A stretch of DNA of 64,000 bases from JALZVT01 sp964611345 (GCA_964611345.1 CAZSYU010000009.1:1-64000), one strand, 5' to 3'; positions 1 to 8,747 are shown, counted from the first letter of the stretch. Notes: generated from the sequence alone by a model not told the origin. Program-made: numbers and translations.

Positions 1-2
1 AC

Positions 3-2675
3 CCTGCCGTTAGCGCAGATGGGCGGTTTGTGGCTTTTGATTCCTCTGCCAGCAATCTGGTGAGCATCGATAGCAATGGCAGCACCAAAGATATCTTTGT
101 ATACGACGTGTTAAACAACACTACCGAGCTAATAACTTCTGGGGGGAACCGCAACAGCTTTGCGCCCTCGATTAGCGGTGATGGTCGATTTGTGGCCTTT
201 ACCTCAGCCGCCACCAATCTGGCTGCTGGGGATTCCAATGGCGATGAGTCCGATATCTTTGTCTATGATCGAGCGACGGGGACTACGGAGCTTTTGACGG
301 CGGGAGGAGATGATGAAAGCCTGCAGCCTTCGATTAGTGCGGATGGACAGTTTGTCGCCTTTACCTCCCGGGCCACTAATCTGACCCCGGTAAGCAACGC
401 TGCGAACACGCGCGGTGCAGGTCTCCTCTTCGTCCACGATCGGGCGACCGATACCACCGAACAATTAGTAGCAGGGAGAGCAGGCGAGAGCCAATTTCGC
501 AGCTCACCCTCGATCAGCGCCAATGGCCAATTTGTGGCATCTGTCTTTCGGCCGAGCGTGCCCGGATCAATTCATAATCCCAACCTCATTGTGATCTTTG
601 ACCGAGATACCAACACCACCGAGCAAATTACAAGGGTTTCAGACGACGATAACTCATTTCCCGCGATCAGCGCGGATGGCCTTGCTGTTGCATTCACTTC
701 TTTCGCTACAAATCTGACAAGAGATGGAATAATCCGTTCTGTTGTCACAACAGATAGCACTACCAGTCGTAACACGAACGTTTTTGTGTCATCCGATAAC
801 GCGACTGCCGTCGCCGACGCTATCACTACAACGACGAACGAAGACACACCCGTTAGTTTCACTGTTACTGGCTCTGATCTCGACGGTGACGCGCTCACTT
901 TTCAAGCAGTGACCCTTCCAAGCAATGGCACCCTGAGCGGTACAGCACCAAACTTTACCTATATACCTAATGCAGACTTCTTTGGCACCGATAGCTTTAC
1001 GTTTGTTGCCGACGACGGTCGCAGCCCCAGTTTACCAGCGACGGTGACTATTGATGTAACGGCTGTGAATGATGCCCCTGTTGCCGTAGGTACAGATGCG
1101 GGCGTAACTCAGGTTGTTACTGCCGAAGACACCGCCATTGCGATCACCTTAGCCGGTAGCGACTCCGAGGGGGACGCATTGAGTTATGCGATTGCTGACG
1201 CGCCGGTGAACGGCATATTGTCTGGTAGCGCGCCGAACTTAACCTACACACCATCCGCTAACTTCAGTGGCTCGGACCAGTTTAGTTTTACCGTCTCAGA
1301 TGGTGCTCTAACTAGCGCACCGATAGTGATTAACCTGACTGTGAGTTCGACGAACGACGCTCCTGTGGGCGTATCCCAGGCGCTTGCAACTGCGGCAAAT
1401 ACTGCAGTTGCTATCACTCTAACTGGCAACGATCCGGATACCGCAGCGCTCGTTTTTTCGATTGTTGGTTTTCCGGCCAATGGCTCGCTGTCGGGTGAGT
1501 TACCAAATCTAATTTATACGCCTGGCAGCGATTTTGTGGGCGTTGATAGTTTCACTTTTACTGTAAGTGATGGCAGTAACATCAGCGCAGCCGCATCCAT
1601 CTCTGTAACGGTTTCGGAAGTGAATGCTCCGTCGCCAGGTAACGCTGTTCCGGTTGCGGAAAACCAGTCTATCTCGGTAGTGCGAGACACGGCTGTTTCG
1701 ATTGTGCTCGCGGGCTCTGATGCCGATGGTGACTCGTTATCATTTAGTTTTGTAGGAGCGCCCACAAATGGCGGCCTCACTGGTTCACTGCCAAATTTGG
1801 TTTATGCCCCCGATGCTGGATTTATCGGACTAGACAGCTTTAGCTTTACGGTAAGCGATGGCCAGAATACAAGCTCTGTTGCGACAATTTCTATTTCGGT
1901 GGTAGAAGCCAGTGTCTCTCTGTTTTCTGCAGTGCTGCCTACCAGCCGGTCCGTCGAGGTGGGTGCAACGGCAACTGCGTTTGCGACCCTAATTAATGCA
2001 GGCACGATTGCTGCGGAGGGCTGTGCAATACGATTGCCAGATACATTGTCTGCAAGCTTCTTCTATCAGGCGAGTGACGCTACTTCTAACCAAACGATTG
2101 GCCAACCTAACGTAACGGTTGATATTCCTGCGGGCTCATCCCAGTCCTTTGTGTTCGGCATTACGCCCACAGAAGAGCTGGCCGCGGTTGAAGTGCCCCT
2201 TGAATTCCAGTGTGTGAACGCAATCGATGCATCCAGTATTGTTGGCTTGAACACTCTGTTGCTATCCGCTTCCTTCACGCCAGTACCTGATCTCATTGCG
2301 CTAGCCGCGACCATCAGTAATAACGGGGTGATGGAACTGGTGAACAACAACGGTTTCTTTACTGCGGCTTCAATCAATGTGGGCGCTGCAGCAACCATTA
2401 CTGTTAGTGCTGACACCGGTAGCTCGACATTGCCGTTGACGCTAAGCCTATGCCAAACGGATCCCACTACATCGGAGTGCATCAACCCCTCTGTGCCGAC
2501 TAGCGAGCCTGTGATTGTTGACATTCCGGAGGGTGGTTCGCCAACCTTTGCGGTATTTGCCACGGCCGATGGCACAATCGATCTTGATCCGGCGAACAGT
2601 CGAGTGTTTCTGCGATTTAGTGATGACCTTGGGGTTGTTCGGGGCGCGACTAGTGTGGCGGTTGAAAGCAGGTAG
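3..2675 (+). CDS. Secreted TolB-like beta-propeller and cadherin-like repeat protein, 5' end outside window
   Basis: The open frame runs from the window edge, so the true start and signal peptide lie upstream; the GTG at 30 is internal to a propeller repeat. The first ~250 residues carry repeated 'PSISADGxFVAFTS..A..L' and 'D(I/L)FVYDR.T..TE' blades typical of TolB/WD40-like propellers. Four Ig/cadherin-like repeats of ~90 residues follow (about residues 259-630), each with 'GSD.DGD.L.F' and 'F.G.DSFTF.V.DG', the calcium-binding type of bacterial tandem adhesin repeats. The last ~245 residues, starting 'LFSAVLPTSRSVEVG', form a separate domain clearly homologous to the N-terminal domain of the protein at 17661-18800. 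Likely a cell-surface or released adhesin or enzyme scaffold. No catalytic motif is visible. Confidence 0.85.
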   Translation, partial: PAVSADGRFVAFDSSASNLVSIDSNGSTKDIFVYDVLNNTTELITSGGNRNSFAPSISGDGRFVAFTSAATNLAAGDSNGDESDIFVYDRATGTTELLTAGGDDESLQPSISADGQFVAFTSRATNLTPVSNAANTRGAGLLFVHDRATDTTEQLVAGRAGESQFRSSPSISANGQFVASVFRPSVPGSIHNPNLIVIFDRDTNTTEQITRVSDDDNSFPAISADGLAVAFTSFATNLTRDGIIRSVVTTDSTTSRNTNVFVSSDNATAVADAITTTTNEDTPVSFTVTGSDLDGDALTFQAVTLPSNGTLSGTAPNFTYIPNADFFGTDSFTFVADDGRSPSLPATVTIDVTAVNDAPVAVGTDAGVTQVVTAEDTAIAITLAGSDSEGDALSYAIADAPVNGILSGSAPNLTYTPSANFSGSDQFSFTVSDGALTSAPIVINLTVSSTNDAPVGVSQALATAANTAVAITLTGNDPDTAALVFSIVGFPANGSLSGELPNLIYTPGSDFVGVDSFTFTVSDGSNISAAASISVTVSEVNAPSPGNAVPVAENQSISVVRDTAVSIVLAGSDADGDSLSFSFVGAPTNGGLTGSLPNLVYAPDAGFIGLDSFSFTVSDGQNTSSVATISISVVEASVSLFSAVLPTSRSVEVGATATAFATLINAGTIAAEGCAIRLPDTLSASFFYQASDATSNQTIGQPNVTVDIPAGSSQSFVFGITPTEELAAVEVPLEFQCVNAIDASSIVGLNTLLLSASFTPVPDLIALAATISNNGVMELVNNNGFFTAASINVGAAATITVSADTGSSTLPLTLSLCQTDPTTSECINPSVPTSEPVIVDIPEGGSPTFAVFATADGTIDLDPANSRVFLRFSDDLGVVRGATSVAVESR

Positions 2676-2698
2676 GCGTTTGTGGTGGAATCCGCCAA

Positions 2699-3146
2699 TT
2701 GAAAGCCTACAAGACCGAAGCCCTAGATAAGAAGACCTGGCCAGATTTTGCACGTCTGGTAGACGCAAACAATGGCGTTTGGGGCGGCTGTTGGTGCATG
2801 TGTCAGTTTGGTTCACCCTAAGAACTGCCGCGAATTCACAATCAACGTGCCTACATAGCTACCGATTCTAAGCCCGCAAAGTGGCGCATCACTTGTTTCT
2901 TTTCCGGTAAAGGACACCGGGGTGACGGCGTGGCATCCGCTGGGCTGAAGGGTGCGGTGGAGCAAATCAAAAGGCTGGGCGGCGGGTGGATTGAGGCGTT
3001 CCCAGAAAATACAGAGGGGCGAAAAGCCTCGGGAACAGACCTTCGATTTAGGGATATCACCGTGCCCATTCGAAGCCGGAAATTCAGGCTTCAGCTGCGC
3101 AAGGATTTGTCCCATAGTACAACTTGAAATGGGCGGTAACTACTAG
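2699..3146 (+). pseudogene. Degraded GNAT N-acetyltransferase
   Basis: From a TTG at 2699 the frame reads '..WPDFARLVDANNGVWGGCWCM', the usual start of a small GNAT family, then jumps directly to 'CQFGSP', which lies ~50 residues further on in intact members. This points to an in-frame internal deletion. A TAA at 2819 follows where the family has an acidic residue; the same frame then continues 'ELPRIHNQRAYIA..' and 'WRITCFF..GHRGDGVASAGL', with the acetyl-CoA loop region still recognisable, and 'RLGGGWIEAFPE'. After about 3060 the family likeness moves to another frame ('FEAGNSGF..', ending at 3146), so at least one frameshift is also present. Family assignment is from remembered motif order. 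The stop is TAA, so selenocysteine recoding is excluded. Confidence 0.75.
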
Positions 3147-3174
3147 CGTCGCAGTAGACACAACGGGGAACCTA

Positions 3175-4491
3175 ATGGCCAACTACAACAGCTATAGCGC
3201 CTGGGAAGATCAACCGGAGAATCTGCAAGCCTCTTTTAGTGGTGACTCCAAAGCAGAAGTAGCTGTCATCGGCGGCGGGTTTACCGGCTTGATGGCGGCC
3301 ATAACCCTTGCAGACAGAGGTGTTGATGTTGTTCTGCTAGAACAGGAGTTTTGCGGTTTTGGCGCCAGCGGACGCAACGCTGGGCATTTAACGCCTACTA
3401 TCGGTAGAGACATCGCTAACTGCCTGAAGACATTCGGTCAAGAAAAGGGAATCAGGCTTGCACGCTTTGCCGAGGAAGCGGTGTCTTTTACTGAGCAGGT
3501 TTTTGGGACCTATGGAATAGATTGTGACTACATACAATGCGGAAACATCATTGCAGGGGTGCACGAGAAACAACGAAGTTCGCTAGTAAAAGCGGCAGCA
3601 GCAGTATCTGGCTCAGGCGTTCAAATGCGCTTCATGGACGAAGACGAAATGCGCCAGCGTAATCTACCTAATGCATTCAAATTCGGAATTCAAGAGCAAT
3701 CCGGTGGTCTTTTGAATCCGGGTAAGTACGTGATGGCTCTGCGGCAAGTCGCCATTGATAAGGGTATCCGCGTATGCGAACAGACGCCCGTTACAAAGCT
3801 TCAGCCAGGGACCAAGATTGAAGTACATACATCACGCGGACGGTTGACAGCTGACAAAGCCCTGATTGCAACAAACGCCTTTACCGCACCGAACCTGGAC
3901 CGCATGCACCGAACCGTAGTTCCCATGCGGGTTACTTTGTTCAACACGCGCCCTTTAACCGATACAGAAATGGGTAATGTGGGCTGGCAGACTAGGCAAG
4001 GTATCTACACCGCTCACCTGGCGTTAGAGAATTACCGATTAACCGCCGACAACCGCATTAGCGGCGGGTCGAAATGGGTTCAGTACGGTTACGGAAGCCA
4101 GTTGGTTAGCGGCAACCAACCCGATCTCTTCAACAAATTCGAAGCACTACTGAAAGTCAGGTTCCCAGAGCTCCCCGACCTAAAGATCGAAACGTTCTGG
4201 GGTGGCTGGATCGGGATGACGCTAGATATGTTGCCTGTTTGTGGTGCTGATCGTCACAGCACAAATCTGTTCCATAGCGTGGGTTATAACGGCCACGGGA
4301 TTGCGCAGGCTACAAGGTTGGGTCATGTGATGGCGCACGAAATTCTAGGCGAGCCGCAAGCCGAAGTGAGTCTGCTCAAAAGAAGACTTTTGCCAATACC
4401 ACCAGAACCACTGCGGTGGCTTGGGGTTAAAGCGGTAGAACTGGCGTTCAACGGAATCGATAAGCGCGTCGATCAGGCACTGGACAGTTAG
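3175..4491 (+). CDS. FAD-dependent oxidoreductase, DAO/PuuB-like
   Basis: Member of the D-amino-acid oxidase-like flavoprotein family, which oxidises C-N bonds of amino acids or gamma-glutamylated polyamines. The Rossmann motif 'VAVIGGGFTGLMAA' is near the N-terminus, followed by 'FGASGRNAGHLTP', the usual FAD-contact segment, and a C-terminal 'GWIGMTLDMLPVCG' plus 'GYNGHGIAQAT', where these enzymes close the flavin site. About 438 residues, normal for the family. I prefer the ATG at 3175, preceded by GGGGA, over the TTG at 3124, which overlaps the GNAT remnant. The N-terminal 'YNSYSAWEDQP' resembles gamma-glutamylputrescine oxidoreductases, but no polyamine gene is nearby, so the substrate is open. 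Confidence 0.85.
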   Translation: MANYNSYSAWEDQPENLQASFSGDSKAEVAVIGGGFTGLMAAITLADRGVDVVLLEQEFCGFGASGRNAGHLTPTIGRDIANCLKTFGQEKGIRLARFAEEAVSFTEQVFGTYGIDCDYIQCGNIIAGVHEKQRSSLVKAAAAVSGSGVQMRFMDEDEMRQRNLPNAFKFGIQEQSGGLLNPGKYVMALRQVAIDKGIRVCEQTPVTKLQPGTKIEVHTSRGRLTADKALIATNAFTAPNLDRMHRTVVPMRVTLFNTRPLTDTEMGNVGWQTRQGIYTAHLALENYRLTADNRISGGSKWVQYGYGSQLVSGNQPDLFNKFEALLKVRFPELPDLKIETFWGGWIGMTLDMLPVCGADRHSTNLFHSVGYNGHGIAQATRLGHVMAHEILGEPQAEVSLLKRRLLPIPPEPLRWLGVKAVELAFNGIDKRVDQALDS

Positions 4492-5047
4492 CCACCTATG
4501 GCTGATCGATGTGTTGGTGGCGACCTTACGAATGGGGTCACGAACTGGGATCAGAGTCGAAATTGCGGCTCGGTGACAGTGGGGCGAAACACTGCGTTAA
4601 CTAGAAACTCTCTACGCTCTCGATCCTCAAAGGGCGCTCTTGGTGGCGTTGTCGCCTAAACCCAGAATCTTGCAGACCTGCAAGATTTGACCAAATCCAA
4701 TTCTAGGCGAACTCCTGGGCGAAGTGCGCTTTGCCTCTAAGCTGAAGATTGGCCAAAACTTCCCATTCAATTTTCGAACCAAAGACTCCTTAAGCTACAT
4801 TGCTTAAGCTACATATAGACTTCCGCCGATCGGTTTGACCTGTCCGTAGTCCTTGTGTCCCTCGGTTAGCCCTAACCAGAGAAATACCAAATTGAGAACC
4901 GTCAGTAGCCATAACATGAATAGCTACATCGTCGGGTGAACCGGCCCTTAGGTGTTGATAGGGGTCGCGGACTAGAGTATGTATTTTCTGCGATATCAAT
5001 TAGTTATACTAAAGCTCGCATCACGCCGATTTAGGTCGCGAACACAG
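4492..5047. other. Gene-free degraded stretch
   Basis: About 550 bp between the flavoprotein gene and the ABC ATPase remnant. I find no open frame that resembles a known family on either strand. It holds a perfect 10-bp inverted repeat (4666-4687) and a 12-bp direct repeat cttaagctacat at 4789-4800 and 4803-4814. A 69-codon minus-strand frame (4790-4999) is not recognised. With the gene remnants on both sides this looks like eroded DNA. Confidence 0.5.
4666..4687. repeat. Perfect 10-bp inverted repeat
   Basis: The arms AATCTTGCAG (4666-4675) and CTGCAAGATT (4678-4687) are exact reverse complements separated by 2 bp. The short spacer suggests a dimeric protein-binding palindrome more than a terminator, and no T-tract follows. 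No gene lies close enough to assign a regulated promoter. Confidence 0.5.
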
Positions 5048-5069
5048 GTTGGCCTCCGAAGCCAAAGGT
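5048..5069 (+). repeat. 22-bp copy of tRNA-Arg(CCG) anticodon arm
   Basis: Positions 5048-5069 are identical, base for base, to 8491-8512, which is the anticodon stem-loop of the tRNA-Arg gene at 8465-8541. Identity stops abruptly on both sides. The copy ends where recognisable ABC ATPase sequence begins ('RFLFLDEP'). Integrases often recombine within tRNA anticodon loops, so this may be an attachment-site remnant or another recombination scar. No integrase gene is in the window. Confidence 0.7.
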
Positions 5070-5317
5070 TTCTTTTCCTAGACGAACCAACGTCAGGCCT
5101 CGACCCGGTCACCATCGATGAGTTCAACTCGATAATCGTTCAGCTTGCAGGCCAGGGCACCACCATACTCATGGTTACCCATGACGGTTACGGCGCTTGC
5201 CGGGTCGCAAGCCATATTGGCTTGCTACAATAAGGCCAGATGGTGGGCAGTTTCCAAGCCGCCCCCGATACGCCAATCTCAGCAGATGAAGTTCATCGCA
5301 TGTTCACAGGACAGTAA
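5048..5317 (+). pseudogene. 3' remnant of ABC transporter ATPase
   Basis: Only the C-terminal part of an ABC-2 exporter ATPase remains: Walker B and D-loop 'FLFLDEPTSGLDP', then the H-loop segment 'TTILMVTHD'. Walker A, Q-loop and the LSGGQ signature are absent; upstream sequence switches to the tRNA-derived 22-mer. A TAA at 5231 interrupts the frame after 'IGLLQ', but the same frame continues 'GQMVGSFQAAPDTPISADEV..' to the family-like end at 5317. The remnant ends 5 bp before the permease gene at 5323, the normal ATPase-permease layout, so it was probably the energising subunit of that exporter. Confidence 0.8.
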
Positions 5318-5322
5318 GGGAA

Positions 5323-6777
5323 ATGAGCACACAAGCAATCGCACGTATTGCGCGCGAAGAATGGCGTTACTGGTTGCGCTCAAAAACTGGCGTCGCAGCA
5401 TCTGTGGTGGCAGCTTTACTTGTACTTACCTCACTCATAACTACCTGGGTGCATGTAAACAACGAGCGTGATGCGCGTGAGCATCTGCAAGCAACCGCAG
5501 AAGAAACCTTTCGTAACCAACCTGCCCGGCATCCCCACCGCATGGTGCACTACGGTCACTATGTGTTTCGCACACCGGCGCCGCTCGCCATTGCTGACCC
5601 GGGTGTTGACCCCTATACAGGCACCGTCATGTTTCTGGAAGGTCACCGTCAAAACTCGGCGACCTTTGCACCCAAGTACACCCGCGCCGATGCGGGCCCT
5701 TACGCCTTTCTGTCTCCAGCCCTCACCTACCAGCTGCTAGTACCTCTACTATTGATTGTGGTGGGTTTCGCGTCGCTAGCCCGCGAACGCGAGGCACGAA
5801 CCGATCAGCTGGTCTTCACCATGGCGGTTAGCCCCACTACCTTTTGGCTAGGCAAATCCTATGCTCTGGGAGCCCTTGCTATCGCTACCTTGCTGCCGCT
5901 CGCGCTGGTTGCCGTCATGTCTTGGCTTGGCGGAGAACAGGGGTCGATCGCACTGGCATTTTGGCTGGGGTACGCCGTATATCTCATGGGCTGGGTGTTC
6001 ATAATCACCGCCGCATCGGTATGGAGCCAGCGCGCCTCTTCTTCGCTACTGCTTTTGCTGGCTTGCTGGATATCACTGTGCATTGTGTTGCCAAGAATCG
6101 CCGGCAGCACAGCAGATGCATGGCAGCCGCTGAACAGCAAAGTACAGAACGATCTGGAGATTACTCGGGTACTGCGCGATGCAGGCGACAGCCACAACGC
6201 GAATGACCCTGCCTTTGCGAAAATGCGAACGGAGCTAATGAACCAGTACGGTGTAGACAGCATAGAGGAGCTGCCTATCAATTTTCGCGGTTTTCTGGCC
6301 GACAAGGCAGAACGAGATCTAACAGACATCTTGAACGGTTTCGCTGATCAGCGAATCGATCAAGAACTAGCCCAGGCACAAACAGCCAGCGCCTTCAGTT
6401 GGCTGTCGCCTTACGTGGCAATGAGATCTTTTTCTATCGCCACAGCCAGCACCGACCTGGAACGCTACCACCAGTTCCTGCGTGATGCCGAAGCCGCGCG
6501 TTTCGCCTTTGTTTCAGATCTAAATCAGGCACACACCAACGATCTAAGTTACGAAGACGACATCAATCGAAACAAAGATGAGGCCTCTGGTCTGCGCGCC
6601 CGCATAGATGCACATCACTGGCAGGTGCTCGAAGACTTCTCCTTCACTCCTAAAAGCAGTGCTGAACGATGGGCCAACGGCTTGCCCTATCTAGCGGCAC
6701 TCTTGCTGTGGGTTATTGCTGCGGCATTCCTTGGCTTGATGGGTTCTTCACGTGCAGCATGGAAACTCAATGGGTAA
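5323..6777 (+). CDS. ABC-2 type permease, DUF3526 family
   Basis: Polytopic inner-membrane subunit of an ABC-2 exporter. One N-terminal transmembrane helix (about residues 22-45) is followed by a large extracytoplasmic segment, then several helices from 'YQLLVPLLLIVVGFASLARERE' onward, a second soluble region (about residues 260-445) and a final helix near the C-terminus. This layout, and the pairing with a second similar protein, is typical of DUF3526 permeases that work with a cytoplasmic ATPase. The reading frame is intact although the adjacent ATPase gene is broken. It overlaps the next gene by 8 bp, indicating translational coupling. The exported substrate is unknown. Confidence 0.8.
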   Translation: MSTQAIARIAREEWRYWLRSKTGVAASVVAALLVLTSLITTWVHVNNERDAREHLQATAEETFRNQPARHPHRMVHYGHYVFRTPAPLAIADPGVDPYTGTVMFLEGHRQNSATFAPKYTRADAGPYAFLSPALTYQLLVPLLLIVVGFASLAREREARTDQLVFTMAVSPTTFWLGKSYALGALAIATLLPLALVAVMSWLGGEQGSIALAFWLGYAVYLMGWVFIITAASVWSQRASSSLLLLLACWISLCIVLPRIAGSTADAWQPLNSKVQNDLEITRVLRDAGDSHNANDPAFAKMRTELMNQYGVDSIEELPINFRGFLADKAERDLTDILNGFADQRIDQELAQAQTASAFSWLSPYVAMRSFSIATASTDLERYHQFLRDAEAARFAFVSDLNQAHTNDLSYEDDINRNKDEASGLRARIDAHHWQVLEDFSFTPKSSAERWANGLPYLAALLLWVIAAAFLGLMGSSRAAWKLNG

Positions 6778-8026
6778 GTTCACGCACTTGAGCTTGGAAG
6801 TACGCTATGCACTGCGCGAACGCTCAGTGCTTGCCGCGCTCGCAATCGCCTGCCTAGTTGCCTGCTTTGCAGTGGTAACCGCCACACAAGAGGTAAGCGA
6901 ACAGCGATCTGCAATCAACGCCATCCTGTTAGAAAACGAAGCCGATCAACAACATGTATTGCCTCTCCAGGCAGACGTTGGCAGCGCGGCTTACTATGTA
7001 CACCACGTGACTTACCAGCCCCCGAGCGCACTCGCGTTTTCGGCACTTGGCACGCGAGAAGATTTGCCCTGGCAGCACCGGCTGCGCATGCTCGCCATCG
7101 AAGGCCAGATCTACGAGGCCGACACCGGCAACCCGGAGCTGTCTCGCCTTGGCCGACTGGATTTTGCGTTTTTGGCCTCTGTGCTGCTGCCGCTGGTACT
7201 CATACTGCTGCTGTACGACCTTGATGCTCGCGAGCGACGTGATGGACGCTACGAACTGCTAAGCGCCACCAGCAATTCGCCTAACACGCTACTCGTTCGA
7301 GCCAGCGCCCGCACCTTATTGCTATTTGCGGCGACGATTATCCCGTTCGCCGCCATGGCATTGTTTGCACAGGCTCCGCTTACTTTAAGTCTGGTTGTTG
7401 GTCTTGTCGTTGGACTGCATCTGCTGTTTTGGCTAGTGGTTTGCAGAGGTGTCACATCGCGCTTTCATCAGGGGCCAACAGCCGCCACAGCTCTGCTTGC
7501 CTGCTGGCTTTTGTTCACGACGGCGCTCCCGGCCACTGCGCGAATCGTCGTTGAATCCCTGGTGCCCGTTCCCGCAGGCGCAGAGCTGTTGCTTGCGCAA
7601 CGCGAGAAAGTAAATGATGCCTGGGACCTACCCAAAGAGGCGACGATGGATCCCTTTGTTGCCTCCCACCCTCAGTGGAAAGATGGCGTTGCGATGAAAG
7701 AGTCTTTCGAGTGGAAGTGGTATTACGCTTTTCATCAGGTGGGCGATGAGTCAGTAAAGGCCGTCTCAGATGCGCTGCGTGACGGTATCACTCGCAGAGA
7801 TCAGCTGATGGGTTGGGTATCTATATTTTCTCCACCGTTGGCAACACAGCGGTGGCTAAGCCATCTTGCCGAAACCGACCGACATCACCATCAAAAGTAT
7901 GTGGGCTGCGCAAGAGATTTCCATGCGTCATTGCGCGAGTTTCACTACCCGATGTTGTTTGGCAACAAAGAGTATTCGCTTGCGGCAATGGCCGACTTGC
8001 CTAGATTTCAGCCCTGTATTGACTAG
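6770..8026 (+). CDS. Second ABC-2 type permease, DUF3526-like
   Basis: Paralogous partner of the preceding permease with the same plan: N-terminal helix ('LAALAIACLVACFAVV'), soluble loop, a membrane block of about five helices around residues 130-250 ('FAFLASVLLPLVLILLLYDLDARERRDG'), then a soluble C-terminal half. The start is the ATG at 6770, which overlaps the upstream stop (6775-6777); the GTG at 6752 is less likely. The last ~60 residues lack the final transmembrane helix seen in the first permease, so the C-terminus may be altered. Without an intact ATPase nearby the pair works only if another ATPase substitutes. Confidence 0.75.
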   Translation: MGKFTHLSLEVRYALRERSVLAALAIACLVACFAVVTATQEVSEQRSAINAILLENEADQQHVLPLQADVGSAAYYVHHVTYQPPSALAFSALGTREDLPWQHRLRMLAIEGQIYEADTGNPELSRLGRLDFAFLASVLLPLVLILLLYDLDARERRDGRYELLSATSNSPNTLLVRASARTLLLFAATIIPFAAMALFAQAPLTLSLVVGLVVGLHLLFWLVVCRGVTSRFHQGPTAATALLACWLLFTTALPATARIVVESLVPVPAGAELLLAQREKVNDAWDLPKEATMDPFVASHPQWKDGVAMKESFEWKWYYAFHQVGDESVKAVSDALRDGITRRDQLMGWVSIFSPPLATQRWLSHLAETDRHHHQKYVGCARDFHASLREFHYPMLFGNKEYSLAAMADLPRFQPCID

Positions 8027-8066
8027 CCACAAGAAACGTACCACCTGTGTCAAACTTGCAAGCAAC

Positions 8067-8474
8067 ATGCCACGCTTTGCCGACTACAAAAAATTCGCCC
8101 TACGAGACCTCGTTATCGTCGCTGCCACCATCGCGTTCTGGGCAGCCAACAGTATTAGCCCCCTTACTGGCGCGTCCGCAATCGCATGCGGAGTACTAAC
8201 CGGTCTCTGCGCTCTGCAATTTCACGAATGGGGCCACATATGGGGAGGGTTACGCTGCAAAGCAGACATTTACCCGCCACCCCGCTGGTTGTGGTTACCA
8301 CGCGAACACTTGGCAGGTCAAACTGCGCTGATTATGGGCAGCATTACGGCAAGTCTCACTGTCATCATCGAGTTTCCGCTCTTTGCCCGGGTCTATTTTG
8401 GCGGCAGCCTGCCACCCGTAGAGTTGCTCAAGCGAACTCCAAGCACTACCATCGAGAAATCTCTGCACCCGTAG
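8067..8474 (+). CDS. Small membrane protein with HEWGH motif, possibly truncated
   Basis: About 135 residues from the ATG at 8067 ('MPRFADYKKFALRD'); the open frame extends upstream to 7866 but overlaps the permease gene and looks non-coding there. Hydrophobic segments near residues 15-55 and 95-115 flank 'LQFHEWGHIWGG', an HEXXH zinc-protease-like motif as in site-2 (M50) type membrane peptidases. Related proteins that I remember have more sequence between the HEWGH helix and the last membrane segment, so an internal deletion is possible. Its TAG stop (8472-8474) lies inside the tRNA-Arg acceptor arm, so the C-terminus was probably set by the recombination that placed the tRNA here. Confidence 0.6.
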   Translation: MPRFADYKKFALRDLVIVAATIAFWAANSISPLTGASAIACGVLTGLCALQFHEWGHIWGGLRCKADIYPPPRWLWLPREHLAGQTALIMGSITASLTVIIEFPLFARVYFGGSLPPVELLKRTPSTTIEKSLHP

Positions 8475-8541
8475 CTCAGCTGGATAGAGTGTTGGCCTCC
8501 GAAGCCAAAGGTCGTGCGTTCGAATCGCACCGGGTGCGCCA
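8465..8541 (+). tRNA. tRNA-Arg (anticodon CCG)
   Basis: A full cloverleaf can be folded. The acceptor stem GCACCCG (8465-8471) pairs with CGGGTGC (8531-8537), followed by G and an encoded CCA (8539-8541). The D arm is GCTC/GAGT, the anticodon stem TTGGC/GCCAA encloses loop CTCCGAA with CCG at 8499-8501, and the T arm GTGCG/CGCAC encloses TTCGAAT. CCG reads the arginine codon CGG. The 22 bp around the anticodon arm recur at 5048-5069. Confidence 0.95.
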
Positions 8542-8556
8542 GGTTCGGAACTCACT

Positions 8557-8730
8557 ATGCCCTTATTCAAACGCGATCCGACAAAAAAACTGAAGAAACG
8601 CTACCAAGAGAAAATGCAGGCGGCGATGGTGGCGTTGAGAAACGGTGATGTGCGCCAAAACGCATCTCTTGTCGCTGAAGCTGACGAACTCAAAGCGCAG
8701 CTAGATCGGCTAATTGCCAATAATGGCTAA
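8557..8730 (+). CDS. DUF6435 family small protein
   Basis: 57 residues beginning 'MPLFKRDPTKKLKKRYQEK', highly charged and helical, ending with an amphipathic helix ('ADELKAQLDRLIA'). This matches the small DUF6435 proteins of gammaproteobacteria ('FKKDP.KKLEK.Y'), whose function is unknown. It starts 15 bp after the tRNA and may share its transcript. Confidence 0.75.
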   Translation: MPLFKRDPTKKLKKRYQEKMQAAMVALRNGDVRQNASLVAEADELKAQLDRLIANNG

Positions 8731-8747
8731 CTCCAACCAGTAGCAAG

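Noticed and set aside
2819..2821. Recoded stop in the GNAT remnant, and likewise the stop at 5231-5233 in the ABC ATPase remnant
   Set aside because: Both are TAA, not TGA, and both genes have other large lesions, so plain decay explains them.
4790..4999. Minus-strand frame of 69 codons in the degraded region
   Set aside because: No recognisable motif, no ribosome site and it ends within a short direct repeat; kept only as a remark.
5048..5069. A second tRNA-Arg gene
   Set aside because: Only the anticodon arm is present; acceptor, D and T arms are missing.
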